Source: Nannocystis sp. RBIL2
GTDB lineage: Bacteria; Myxococcota_A; Polyangia; Nannocystales; Nannocystaceae
Direction of reading: 5' to 3'
Assembly: GCF_026626745.1 (NCBI RefSeq)
Contig: NZ_JAPNJW010000001.1
Coordinates: forward strand, 372,001-436,000
Length of the DNA: 64,000 bases
Shown: in pieces, positions 26,239-34,492 of the stretch
Position numbering within the stretch: position 1 is the first letter of the stretch
Layout of the letters: every line of letters starts with the position of its first letter
Translations under genes and position numbers: made by a program
The notes under the pieces: model-generated
What the model was told of the DNA's origin: nothing
Seen by the model: the letters and a program-made list of their open reading frames with translations, nothing else
The model's database searches: none

Positions 26239-27450
26239 CTACCCGCGCCGCGGCACGCGCTTCGAGATCCCGCACAGGATCTCGTAAGGGATCACGTCGG
26301 CCCAGCGCGCCAGCTCGTACGCGTCGATCCGGTCGCGGCCCTGCGGCCCGAGCAGCGTCACGCGCTCGCCCTCGCGGGCGTCGGGCAGGTCGGTCACGTC
26401 GATCATCGACACGTCCATGGTGATGTTGCCGACCACCCGGCAGCGATGCCCGCGGACCAGCGCCTGGGCCTGGCCGCTCATGCGCCGCGGGTAGCCGTCG
26501 GCGTAGCCGACGGGCACGATGCCGAGCCGCGACGGCCGGTTCAGCTCCATGCGGTGCCCGTACGACACCCGCGCGCCGGCCGGCAGCTCGCGGATGCCCA
26601 GGATCCGCGAGTGCACGCTCATCGCCATCTTGAGGCCGGGCAGCTCGACCTCGCGGCTCGAGGCGGCGCCGTAGATCGCCACGCCCGGGCGCACCATGTC
26701 GAAGTGCGCGTGCGGCAGGCGGACCAGCCCGGCGCTGTTGCACACGTGGCGGATCGGCGGATGGAACCCGCGGCTGGCCAGCACCGCCAAACTGTCGCGG
26801 AACGACTCGAGCTGGCGCGGGCTCGTCACGTCGTCGGGCTCGTCGGCGCAGGCGAAGTGGGTCATCACCCCTTCGAGGCGGAGGTACTGCCCGTCTTCGC
26901 CCTCGAGCCAGTCGAGGAACTCCGGCAGCTGCCCCGGCAGCGCGCCGAGGCGCGACATCCCGGTGTCGATCTTCAGGTGGATCGGCAGCGGTGGCGCCCC
27001 GCTGCGGCGGACCGCGGCGGAGAGCAGCTGCAGGTGCTCGCGGGCCCACACCACCGGCGTCAGTGAGCGGTGGACGATCACGTCCTCGGAGCCCGGATGG
27101 ACCCCGCCGAGCACCAGCACCGGCGCGCGGAGCTCGGCCTGGCGCAGCTCGACGCCCTCTTCGACCAGGCTGACCGCGCAGCCCCACGCGCCGGCGTCGA
27201 CGAACGTGCGGGCCGCCTCGATCGCACCGTGGCCGTAGCCGTCGGCCTTGACCACCGCGAGCACGCGGCAGCGCGGACCGACGGCGGCCTGCACGGTACG
27301 CAGGTTGTGGACCATCGCGCCGGCGTCGACATACGCATAAGTCGGCCGGACTTCGATGATCGGAGCTTGCCTGCGGTCGGCGACCCGACGTTCAGGCCCG
27401 GAATAATGCACAGACCCGAAGTTAGCACGAGGAGTCGGGGAACGTGGCAT
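26239..27450 (-). CDS. alr: Alanine racemase
   Basis: 403 residues. The PLP-binding Lys68 lies in VVKADGYGHG; HLKIDTGMSRLG, THFACADEPD and VCNSAGLVRLP are typical of the barrel; the C-terminal domain carries SYGHRMELNRP and VPVGYADGYPRR, which include the second catalytic Tyr region. It makes D-alanine for peptidoglycan. About 30 extra N-terminal residues precede the barrel; the true start may be further in, but no better codon context is seen. Upstream on the same strand is the Crp/Fnr gene, 46 nt away. Confidence 0.94.
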   Translation of the reverse strand: MPRSPTPRANFGSVHYSGPERRVADRRQAPIIEVRPTYAYVDAGAMVHNLRTVQAAVGPRCRVLAVVKADGYGHGAIEAARTFVDAGAWGCAVSLVEEGVELRQAELRAPVLVLGGVHPGSEDVIVHRSLTPVVWAREHLQLLSAAVRRSGAPPLPIHLKIDTGMSRLGALPGQLPEFLDWLEGEDGQYLRLEGVMTHFACADEPDDVTSPRQLESFRDSLAVLASRGFHPPIRHVCNSAGLVRLPHAHFDMVRPGVAIYGAASSREVELPGLKMAMSVHSRILGIRELPAGARVSYGHRMELNRPSRLGIVPVGYADGYPRRMSGQAQALVRGHRCRVVGNITMDVSMIDVTDLPDAREGERVTLLGPQGRDRIDAYELARWADVIPYEILCGISKRVPRRG

Positions 27451-27496
27451 CGGACGCGTCCCCCAACGCGTCCGGCCCCGCCGACATTCCGCGGCT

Positions 27497-28177
27497 TCAG
27501 GGCGTCTCGTTGACGAGGCTGTCGTTGAGGATCATGCGCCGGCCGCTGCCGCTGACCAGGCCGTTGCGGGCCATCGCGCTGAGCGTACGGGACACGGTCT
27601 CACGACACGAGCCGACCATGCGCGCGAGCTCCGACTGCGTCGGCACGGGCGCGAGGATCCAGCCGGCGCTGGCCGGGTTGCGGCGGCCCTGGCGGCGGGC
27701 GAGACGGGCGAGCGTGCGGCGCAGCCGCTGCTCCACGTCACACAGCGCCAGGCCGCTGGCCACGGCCTCGACCTCGCGGAGCTTCTCGTACTGCAGCCGC
27801 ATCAAGCGGACCACGGTCTCGGGCTCGCGCCGGAGGTGCTCGCTGAGCGCCTCGCCGGGGATCCGGAGCATCTCGCTCTGGACCGCGGCGACGGCGGTCG
27901 TCGACATCACCATCCCGGGCATCGCGCAGTTCTCGCCGAACACTTCGCCGGGCCCGAGGCTCGACAGGATGAGGTCACGGTTGCCGTCGACGGCCCGGAC
28001 CAGGTTGATGCGTCCGCGGAGCACGATATAAAGGCCGTCAGCGAGCTGCCCGTCGTGGCAGAGGATGCTGGCGGGCGTCTTTCGGACTCGCACTGCCGTG
28101 CGGCCCAACACTTCCAGTTCGGCGGGGCGGGCAGCGGTGAAGGGCTCGACGCAGGACAAGATATCCTGGGCTTCCAT
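27497..28177 (-). CDS. Crp/Fnr-family transcription regulator
   Basis: 226 residues from ATG 28177 (alternative ATG 28225). An N-terminal cyclic-nucleotide-binding-type beta roll (ILCHDGQLADGLYIVLRGRINLVRAVDGN, GPGEVFGENCAMPG), a dimer helix and a C-terminal winged helix with the recognition helix in PTQSELARMVGSCRETVSRTLSAMARNGLV. No FNR-type N-terminal cysteine cluster is seen. A TAGCAT -10-like element lies 13 nt ahead of the chosen ATG. A 14-nt inverted repeat at 28289-28302 in the divergent gap to thiS is a candidate binding site. Confidence 0.88.
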   Translation of the reverse strand: MEAQDILSCVEPFTAARPAELEVLGRTAVRVRKTPASILCHDGQLADGLYIVLRGRINLVRAVDGNRDLILSSLGPGEVFGENCAMPGMVMSTTAVAAVQSEMLRIPGEALSEHLRREPETVVRLMRLQYEKLREVEAVASGLALCDVEQRLRRTLARLARRQGRRNPASAGWILAPVPTQSELARMVGSCRETVSRTLSAMARNGLVSGSGRRMILNDSLVNETP

Positions 28178-28288
28178 GCGCTCCAGGGGGATGCTAGGGC
28201 GGCGGGATTCCGACTCAACGTGCATGCTTGTGAAGGTGAGCACAAAGCGGGCCAAACGCCGGCACGGCGCGTCAGACGCCTAACCCTT

Positions 28289-28302
28289 TGATTTTACAAT
28301 CA
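28289..28302. promoter_or_regulatory. Candidate Crp/Fnr-type operator
   Basis: TGATT-TTAC-AATCA is a perfect 5-bp inverted repeat with a 4-nt spacer, similar in layout to Fnr sites. It lies in an AT-rich patch in the divergent region between the Crp/Fnr gene and thiS. No TPP riboswitch motif is visible in this region. Confidence 0.3.
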
Positions 28303-28438
28303 TCTTCCAAAAATACGGCGATCATCGCGCCCCTGGAGACCTGTTGCACGATCGCCACAGGTGAGTGAATTGGGCAACGCTGTGATCCATGTCGTGCCGG
28401 CGCACATGGCGCCAGCTCGTCCCACCACCAGTTCGTTG

Positions 28439-28444
28439 TACCTT
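28439..28444 (+). promoter_or_regulatory. -10 element TACCTT, leaderless-type
   Basis: TACCTT ends 7 nt before the GTG of thiS at 28452. Confidence 0.5.
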
Positions 28445-28451
28445 TCCGCCC

Positions 28452-28655
28452 GTGCCGACCCTCGTGCTCAACGGTGAGCCGCACCCGTTCACGCCCGGGA
28501 CCACGGTCGCGGCGCTGGTCGCCTCGCTGGGCCTGGACCCGCGACAGGTAGCGGTGGAGCGCAACCGAGAGATCGTGCCGCGGGCCACCTACGACCAAAC
28601 CGAGCTGGTCGACGGTGATCGGCTCGAGGTGGTCACCTTCGTCGGCGGAGGCTGA
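28452..28655 (+). CDS. thiS: Sulfur carrier protein ThiS
   Basis: 67 residues, GTG start. The ubiquitin-like beta-grasp fold is short and ends in the required Gly-Gly (VVTFVGGG), which is adenylated and thiocarboxylated to carry sulfur for thiazole synthesis. The thiG gene starts 1 nt after its stop. A TACCTT element 7 nt upstream implies a leaderless transcript for the thi operon. Confidence 0.92.
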   Translation: MPTLVLNGEPHPFTPGTTVAALVASLGLDPRQVAVERNREIVPRATYDQTELVDGDRLEVVTFVGGG

Positions 28656-28656
28656 A

Positions 28657-29433
28657 GTGAGCGACACACAAGACACCTGGACCCTCGCCGGTCGAACTCT
28701 GACCTCGCGCCTCATCGTCGGCACCGGCAAGTACAAGGACGCCGAGGAGACGCGCGCCTGCCTGGCCGCCAGCGGCGCCGAGATCGTGACCGTCGCGCTG
28801 CGGCGCGTCGACCTCAAGGTCAAGGACAACCTGCTGTCGTGGATCGACCGCAGCCGCTACACGCTGCTGCCGAACACGGCCGGCTGCTACACCGCCGACG
28901 AGGCCGTCCGCACGCTCCGCCTCGCGCGCGAGCTCGGCATCGCCGACCTCGTCAAGCTCGAGGTCATCGGCGACCCACGCACGCTCCTCCCCGACAACGA
29001 GGAGACCCTCAAGGCCGCCAAGGTCCTCCTCGACGAGGGCTTCGTCGTCCTTCCTTACTGCACCGACGACCCGATCGTCTGCCGCAAGCTCGAGGCGATG
29101 GGCTGCGCCGCAGTCATGCCGCTCGCGGCGCCGATCGGCAGCGGCCTCGGGATCCGCAACCCGCACAACATCCGCCTCATCATCGAGCAGGCCAAGGTCC
29201 CGGTCATCGTCGACGCCGGCGTCGGCACCGCCAGCGACGCCGCGATCGCCATGGAGCTCGGCTGCACCGCCGTGCTCATGAACACCGCGATCGCCCACGC
29301 CCAGCTCCCCGTGCTCATGGCCGAGGCCATGCGCGACGGCATCGTCGCCGGTCGCAAGGCCTTCCGCGCCGGCCGCATGCCCGCGCGCGTGATCGGCAGC
29401 GCCTCGAGCCCGACCACCGGCATGATCGAGTGA
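28657..29433 (+). CDS. thiG: Thiazole synthase ThiG
   Basis: 258 residues, GTG start. Diagnostic segments: [38 protein letters not shown], the Schiff-base lysine in [15 protein letters not shown], and [11 protein letters not shown] with [18 protein letters not shown]. It condenses deoxyxylulose phosphate, dehydroglycine and ThiS thiocarboxylate into the thiazole of thiamine. It lies between thiS and the thiE-like gene, the latter overlapping by GTGA. Confidence 0.96.
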   Translation: MSDTQDTWTLAGRTLTSRLIVGTGKYKDAEETRACLAASGAEIVTVALRRVDLKVKDNLLSWIDRSRYTLLPNTAGCYTADEAVRTLRLARELGIADLVKLEVIGDPRTLLPDNEETLKAAKVLLDEGFVVLPYCTDDPIVCRKLEAMGCAAVMPLAAPIGSGLGIRNPHNIRLIIEQAKVPVIVDAGVGTASDAAIAMELGCTAVLMNTAIAHAQLPVLMAEAMRDGIVAGRKAFRAGRMPARVIGSASSPTTGMIE

Positions 29434-30164
29434 GCGACGGGCGCTCCGCCGACTCGCCGCCTCGCGCATCCGCTGGCGCTCTCGTGGCTTCGCCCTTCCA
29501 CCTGCTCGCCATCACCCCGCCGACCGGCCCCGTCGACCCCGAGCTGGTCGCGCGCTGGCGCACCGGCGCGGGTGAGCTCGCCCTCGCCGTCCTGCTGCGG
29601 GAGCCTGGCGCCGCGCCCGAGACCCTCCTCGACCCCGCCGGTCGCCTGGCCCCGCTGATCCGCCGCTGCCGCGAGCGCGCCGTCCCGCTGCTCCTCGCGG
29701 TCGATCCCCGGCACGCCCTGCGCGCGACCGCGCTCGACGTCGATGGCCTCCACCTGCGCGGCGACCCCTCGCTCGCCCGCCTCGCCGACCTGCGCCCGCG
29801 CCTGCCCGGCCTGCTCGGGCGGGCCGTCCACGGCGAGCCGCAGGCCGGCCACCACCTCGTCGACTACACCCTCGTCGCCCCGGTCTTCGCGCCCACCACC
29901 GCCCAGCCCGGCGCCCCGCTCGGCAGCAAGCGCCCGATCGGCCTCGCCGGCCTGCGCGCCTGGACCGCAGATCCGGCCGCCTGCGTGGTCGCGCTCGGCG
30001 GCGTCGGCCCGGCCACCGCCGTCGACTGCCTGGCCGCCGGGGCGCGAGCCCTCGCCGGGATCGGCGTCTTCTTTGGTCCGCCCGCGCGGGTCGAGCAAGA
30101 TGTCGCCGCGCTGAGCGAACAGCTCCGCGCCTTGCATGTTCTTTCGCCGCGAACCAGAGCCTGA
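29430..30164 (+). CDS. thiE: Thiamine-phosphate synthase-like protein (ThiE/TenI)
   Basis: 244 residues from a GTG overlapping the thiG stop. The TIM-barrel motifs are recognisable but divergent: [22 protein letters not shown] (normally GVHLGQ), [14 protein letters not shown] (the VGPxFxTxTK region) and [28 protein letters not shown]. Several phosphate-contact residues deviate, so it may be an active ThiE or a TenI-like relative. Operon position after thiS-thiG argues for thiamine synthesis. Its last 29 nt overlap the start of the signal-peptidase-like gene. Confidence 0.75.
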   Translation: MSDGRSADSPPRASAGALVASPFHLLAITPPTGPVDPELVARWRTGAGELALAVLLREPGAAPETLLDPAGRLAPLIRRCRERAVPLLLAVDPRHALRATALDVDGLHLRGDPSLARLADLRPRLPGLLGRAVHGEPQAGHHLVDYTLVAPVFAPTTAQPGAPLGSKRPIGLAGLRAWTADPAACVVALGGVGPATAVDCLAAGARALAGIGVFFGPPARVEQDVAALSEQLRALHVLSPRTRA

Positions 30165-30993
30165 CGACTACCCCGCGCCGCCGGATCGCACCTGGCCGAC
30201 GCGGCTCGCCTGGTGCGTCCTCGTCGGCGGCGCCGCGCTGCTGGTCCTGCGCTGCAGCTTCGCCACGGTCGTCGAGATCCACGGCGACGGCATGGCGCCC
30301 AACCTCCACAGCGGCGATCACGTCCTGTTCGTGCGCGGCACCTGGGGCCTCGATCGCGGCGACCTCGTCGTCTACGACCCCACGCCGCCGCCCCCGCCGC
30401 CCGAGCCCACGCCGGTGCAAGAGCAGCCCGGCGCCAAGCCCGTGCCCGAGGCGCGCCCTCGCGTGCCCGGCAGCCGCGATCGCCTGCGCAACACCGCGGT
30501 CGTCGATCCCAAGGAGCTCGGCCTCGACGACGAGTGGGAGAAAGTGCAGCGGCGCAGCGGCGTCGCCGGCAAGCCCCCGCCGCGCAGCTTGCGGGTCGCG
30601 CGGATCCTCGCCGTCCCCGGCGACAGCGTCACCTTCGGCGACACGCGCGGCGCTCTCGGCCTCGCCCTCAACGGCGAGCCCCTCGCGCACAAGCCCGGCG
30701 ACGGCCCCGGCGAGCCCGGCGGGCGCCCGACCTCCTTCGAGATCATCGGCGATCGCCGCTACCAGGTCCTCGCCAGCACCGCCGCCGACGCCTGGCCCGG
30801 CATGGGCGTCCCCGCCGACGGCGGCCCCTACGAGATGCCCGCCGACGGCTACCTGCTCGTCGCCGACAACCGCGACGAGGGCGCCTGCTGCGACTCGCGG
30901 GCGATCGGCTGGGTCGAGTCCGACCAGATCCGCGGCGAGATCGTCCTCCGCCTCGGCGGCGCCCCCGAAGACTCGACGAAGGACAAGCGCTGA
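30136..30993 (+). CDS. Signal peptidase I-like protein lacking the catalytic dyad
   Basis: 285 residues. One transmembrane helix (about 22-40) is followed by the S26 fold. The region equivalent to the nucleophile box reads HGDGMAPNL, with Gly52 where LepB has the catalytic Ser. The region equivalent to the general base reads RVARILAVPGD, with Ala155 where LepB has Lys. The structural box VADNRDEGACCDSRAIGWV is well kept, and a Pro/Glu insert lies at residues 82-150. So this appears to be a S26 pseudoenzyme, perhaps a binding or accessory factor. It overlaps the thiE-like gene by 29 nt, an odd operon context. It ends in a Lys/Asp/Ser tail. Confidence 0.8.
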   Translation: MFFRREPEPDDYPAPPDRTWPTRLAWCVLVGGAALLVLRCSFATVVEIHGDGMAPNLHSGDHVLFVRGTWGLDRGDLVVYDPTPPPPPPEPTPVQEQPGAKPVPEARPRVPGSRDRLRNTAVVDPKELGLDDEWEKVQRRSGVAGKPPPRSLRVARILAVPGDSVTFGDTRGALGLALNGEPLAHKPGDGPGEPGGRPTSFEIIGDRRYQVLASTAADAWPGMGVPADGGPYEMPADGYLLVADNRDEGACCDSRAIGWVESDQIRGEIVLRLGGAPEDSTKDKR

Positions 30994-30997
30994 AGGA

Positions 30998-31203
30998 CAT
31001 GTTCATAGAGACATGTGCAACAGCACATGTCCTTCTCGTCATGCCCACCACGACATGTCCTTATAGTCAGGCACGGAAGGTTCGCTCGTAGAGGGGTGAC
31101 AGAGCCCGTTCCCGCCGCGGCGCCGGCGCCCTCGCTCACCCATCGAGGCATGTGCCACGGCACATGTCCTTTTCGACATGCCTACGACGACATGTCCTTA
31201 TAG
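30998..31203. repeat. Two palindrome clusters inside a 137-bp tandem duplication
   Basis: GACATGTGC-AACA-GCACATGTC (31010-31031) and its counterpart GGCATGTGCC-AC-GGCACATG (31147-31166), each followed by GACATGTCCTTATAG (about 31052-31066 and 31189-31203), repeat with a period of 137 bp. The non-palindromic part GTAGAGGGGTGACAGAGCCCG recurs at 31088 and 31225, so the whole unit was duplicated. The 418-nt gap 30994-31411 holds no convincing gene. Confidence 0.75.
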
Positions 31204-31411
31204 TCATGCGCCGCCGAGCGGCTCGTAGAGGGGTGACAGAGCCCGTCCCCGCCGCGGCGCCGGCGCCGGCGCCGGCGCTCACCGGCCAGCGGCAGCGAGC
31301 GCGAGCAACCGGCGACGACCTCATGGACCGCGTCAGTCCGCGTCCGCTCCCTTCGCCACGGCCACCGCTCCGGCGCCCTCGCTCACGATCGTCGGCCAGC
31401 GACAGCCGGCG

Positions 31412-31756
31412 TCAGTCCCCGTCCGCCCGCTCCCCTTCGCCGCGCAGCGTCAGATCGGACACCTCTTCAAAGAACGCGGCCGGGCGCGACCGTTCGGACG
31501 TCGCCCGCATCACCTGGGCGTGCGCCAGCAGCTCCGGATCCTGCCGATCGCTCGCCTGGTACGCCTCCCACGCCGCCCGGCTGGTCCAGCGCGCGACCCC
31601 GACGAACTCGTGCGGGTCTTCGGCGCCACGGACCAGCAGGCTGCCGCGTGCGCCGGGCGCGTGCACCCGGATCCACCGCGTAACCGCGCCCCAGGCCGCC
31701 GCGAACGCCTCTTCCTGGCCTGGCTTCACCTTCCACCCGTACATCACGCGGATCAT
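31412..31756 (-). CDS. Antibiotic-biosynthesis-monooxygenase (ABM) domain protein
   Basis: 114 residues. The single ferredoxin-like ABM domain begins MIRVMYGWKVKPGQEEAFAA and continues with GSLLVRGAEDPHEFVGVARW and TSRAAWEAYQAS. Such small dimeric proteins include quinol and polyketide monooxygenases, haem-degrading enzymes and proteins of unknown role. It lies next to hemC but transcribed away from it, so a haem-related role is possible but unproven. The last 15 residues are charged and likely disordered. Confidence 0.82.
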   Translation of the reverse strand: MIRVMYGWKVKPGQEEAFAAAWGAVTRWIRVHAPGARGSLLVRGAEDPHEFVGVARWTSRAAWEAYQASDRQDPELLAHAQVMRATSERSRPAAFFEEVSDLTLRGEGERADGD

Positions 31757-31948
31757 CGTCGCCCTCCCGGAGACCTGGCCCGCGAGCGGCTAGCTCGCGT
31801 CCAGTCGTCGTATCGCACGGGCAACAGCATGCAGGCGCCCGCGAAAAGCGTCGAGGTCGCCCGCGGCGCCGACCGCCCGCGCCGACGAGCTCGCCCGTCC
31901 GCAGCAGTGGCGCCTCAACGAGCGCAGGCGCTATCATTCGCGGCCGGC

Positions 31949-32947
31949 ATGACCGCCTCGACCAAGCCCGACCTCGACCGTCCGCTGCGGATCGGAACCC
32001 GCGCCTCCGAGCTGGCGCTGTGGCAAGCGCACCACATCCGCGACCGGCTGCGCGCCGCCTGGGGCGACGGCCTCGTCGTCGAGCTCGTCCACATCACCAC
32101 CGAGGGCGACCGGATCCAGGACCGGCCGCTCAACCAGATCGGCGGCAAGGGCCTGTTCGTCAACGCCATCGAGGAGCAGCTCGCCGCCGGCGCCGTCGAC
32201 CTCGCCGTCCACAGCATGAAGGACCTGCCCGGGCGCCTGCACCCCGGCCTCGCCATCGTCTGCACCCCGCCGCGCGAGGACGCCCGCGACGCCCTCGTCC
32301 TCGGCCCCGCGCTGCGGGCCAAGCTCTGTCCCGAAGGACATGCCCCGAGCGACCTGTCCATTCAGTCCTTGCCGACCGGCGCCACCCTCGGCACCACCAG
32401 CCTGCGCCGCGGCGCGCTCGCCCTGCGCCTGAACCCGGGCCTGCAGATCCGCCCGCTGCGCGGCAACGTGCCCACGCGGCTGCGCAAGCTCGACGCCGGC
32501 GACTACGACGCCATCCTGCTGGCCACCGCCGGCCTGGTCCGCCTCGGCCTCGCCGACCGGATCGACGCCCGCCTCGATCCCGAGCAGTTCTGCCCCGCCG
32601 CCTGTCAGGGCATCCTCGCGCTCGAGAGCCGCGCCGACGACGACCGCGTGCGCGCCCTCGTCGCCCCGCTGGGCGACGCCCACGCCGCCACCGTCGCCGC
32701 GGCCGAGCGCGCCTTCCTCGCCCGCCTCGACGGCGGCTGTCAGGTCCCCATGGGCTGCCACGCCGAGCTGCGCGAAGACCTCCTCCACGTCCGCGGCGTC
32801 ATCACCGACCCCGGCGGCCGCCCCTGCTTCACCGCCGCCCGCGTCGGTCCCCCCGCCACGGCCGCCGAGCTCGGCACCGCCGTCGCCGAGCTCCTGCTCC
32901 GCCTCGGCGCAGACGCCGTGCTCGCCGCCCTCGCGCACAAGACCTGA
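31949..32947 (+). CDS. hemC: Hydroxymethylbilane synthase (porphobilinogen deaminase)
   Basis: 332 residues. Core motifs: RIGTRASELALWQA, ITTEGDRI, IGGKGLFVNAIEEQL, LAVHSMKDLP, and the cofactor-attachment Cys264 in LDGGCQVPMG. Between PREDARDALV and GTTSLRRG, where homologues have a short link, there is an insertion of roughly 15-20 residues (LCPEGHAPSDLSIQS) encoded by a run of TGTCC/GGACA palindromes. Everything else is intact, so activity is expected. Convergent with hemA. A TATCAT element lies 11 nt upstream of the ATG. Confidence 0.95.
   Translation: MTASTKPDLDRPLRIGTRASELALWQAHHIRDRLRAAWGDGLVVELVHITTEGDRIQDRPLNQIGGKGLFVNAIEEQLAAGAVDLAVHSMKDLPGRLHPGLAIVCTPPREDARDALVLGPALRAKLCPEGHAPSDLSIQSLPTGATLGTTSLRRGALALRLNPGLQIRPLRGNVPTRLRKLDAGDYDAILLATAGLVRLGLADRIDARLDPEQFCPAACQGILALESRADDDRVRALVAPLGDAHAATVAAAERAFLARLDGGCQVPMGCHAELREDLLHVRGVITDPGGRPCFTAARVGPPATAAELGTAVAELLLRLGADAVLAALAHKT
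32330..32371. repeat. Palindromic element inserted in frame in hemC
   Basis: CTGTCCCGAAGGACATGCCCCGAGCGACCTGTCCATTCAGTCC-type sequence made of three TGTCC/GGACA units lies inside the hemC frame at about residues 127-140. Confidence 0.6.
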
Positions 32948-32948
32948 G

Positions 32949-33016
32949 AGACATGCCCCGAAGGGCATATCCACGGCGACATGCCCGATCGGACATGCTC
33001 TATACGACATGTCCCT
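32949..33016. repeat. GGACATG palindrome cluster between hemC and hemA
   Basis: At least five units (AGACATGCCC, GGGCATATCC, CGACATGCCC, GGACATGCTC, CGACATGTCCC) follow the hemC stop. The rest of the gap to 33157 holds no gene that I can support. Confidence 0.65.
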
Positions 33017-33157
33017 TATGGCCCTCGCGTGCTCCCCAGTAAACGGCGCCCCGCGCTTGGGCAGGAGCCGCTCCACCTTGCGAGCGCAGCCCTGTCCGCA
33101 CCGCGTTCGCCTTCACTCGCTACGCGGCCCCGCCTGCGTGTCCTCAGCGGCCGCCCG

Positions 33158-34492
33158 TCACTCACGCACGAGCTCGGGCTTCACCAGCCCGGCTGCCGCC
33201 TCGGCGGCCGCCGTCGCTGACGGCACCTCGAGCCCGAACAGCTGCTGCACCGCGCCGGCCAGATCGGCCTCGGCACCCTCGCCCACGGCGGCCTGGCGCA
33301 GCGCGGTCATCGGCTTGTGCAGCAGCTTCTGCACGATCCCGTTGGCCAGCGCCTCCACGGCTTTCTGCTGGTCGGGCGCCAGGCCCTGCAGCTTGCCGCG
33401 GACGCGCCCCAGCTCCGCCTCCGCGATCGCGCGCGCGTGCTGCTGCAGCGCCTGCACGATCGGGCCGATCGAGCGAGCCCGCTGCCAGGCCACGAACTCG
33501 CCGACCTCTTCCTCCACCAGCGACCCGGCGCGCTCCGCCTCCGCCGCGCGGGCGCGCATGTTGTCGTGGACGATCCCCTGCAGGTCGTCGATGTTGTAGA
33601 GGAACACCTGCTCGAGGCGGGCCACCTCCTGCTCGACGTCGCGGGGCACCGCGATGTCGACGAAGAAGATCGGCTTGCCGCGGCGGACCTTCATCACCGG
33701 CCGCAGCAGCGCGCGGTCGATCACCGGCCGCTGCGCCCCGGTGCTGGTCACGACGATGTCGGCGCGGCGGAGCTCGGCGTCGAGGCTGTCCCACGGGGCG
33801 AAGCGGGCCGACAGCTCGTCCGCCAGCGCCCGCCCGCGGGCCTCGCTGCGGTTGACCACCGCGATCTCGGCCACGCCCGCCGCCTTGAGGTGGATCCCGG
33901 CCTGCGACGCCATCTCGCCGGCGCCGACGAGCAGCGCGCCGCTGCCGGTGAGCTCGCCGAAGATCGATCGCGCCAGGTCGACCGCGACCGACGGCACGCT
34001 GGCCGCGCCGCGGGCCACCTCGGTCTCGCTGCGGACCCGCTTGGCCGCGCGGAAGGCCGTGCCGAGGCAGCGGTCGAGCACCCCGCCGACCGTCCCTTCG
34101 CGCTGCGCCAACTCGAACGCGTCCTTGACCTGGCCGAGGATCTGCGGCTCGCCGACGACCATGCTCTCGAGGCTCGCCGCGACGCGACAGATGTGGCTCG
34201 CCGCGGCCCGTTCGCCGCGCACGAACGTGTGCGCCACCAGTTCGGGCAGCGGCACCGCGCGCGTGTCGGCGAGCGCCTGCAGCACCCGCTCGCCGGCGCG
34301 GGCCCAGTGCGGCGCCACCCCGTAGACCTCGACACGGTTGCAGGTCGACACGATCATCACCTCGCCGAGGCCCGCGCGCTCGCGCAGGGCCGACAGCGCG
34401 GCCGCGATGTCACCTGCCCCGAAGGCCAGGCGCTCGCGGAGCTCGACCGGCGCCGTCTTGTGGTTGAGGCCGACCGCGACGAGCTCCGTCAT
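33158..34492 (-). CDS. hemA: Glutamyl-tRNA reductase
   Basis: 444 residues. Signature GLNHKTAPVELRE at the start, catalytic Cys51 in VSTCNRVE, and VVGEPQILGQVKDAF; the NADPH domain carries LLVGAGEMASQAG and VVNRSEARG. It commits glutamyl-tRNA to 5-aminolevulinate. The start overlaps the stop of the ccsA-like gene as ATGA, the same hemX-hemA order seen in many bacteria, where the membrane partner modulates HemA level or haem handling. Confidence 0.96.
   Translation of the reverse strand: MTELVAVGLNHKTAPVELRERLAFGAGDIAAALSALRERAGLGEVMIVSTCNRVEVYGVAPHWARAGERVLQALADTRAVPLPELVAHTFVRGERAAASHICRVAASLESMVVGEPQILGQVKDAFELAQREGTVGGVLDRCLGTAFRAAKRVRSETEVARGAASVPSVAVDLARSIFGELTGSGALLVGAGEMASQAGIHLKAAGVAEIAVVNRSEARGRALADELSARFAPWDSLDAELRRADIVVTSTGAQRPVIDRALLRPVMKVRRGKPIFFVDIAVPRDVEQEVARLEQVFLYNIDDLQGIVHDNMRARAAEAERAGSLVEEEVGEFVAWQRARSIGPIVQALQQHARAIAEAELGRVRGKLQGLAPDQQKAVEALANGIVQKLLHKPMTALRQAAVGEGAEADLAGAVQQLFGLEVPSATAAAEAAAGLVKPELVRE

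Noticed and set aside
28178..28451. TPP riboswitch upstream of thiS
   Set aside because: None of the conserved THI-box strings is visible and the promoter lies 7 nt before the start codon.
31091..31340. Short plus-strand open frames in the duplicated region after the signal-peptidase-like gene
   Set aside because: Their codons are made of the duplicated palindromes and GCCGGC runs; no protein-like pattern or start context.
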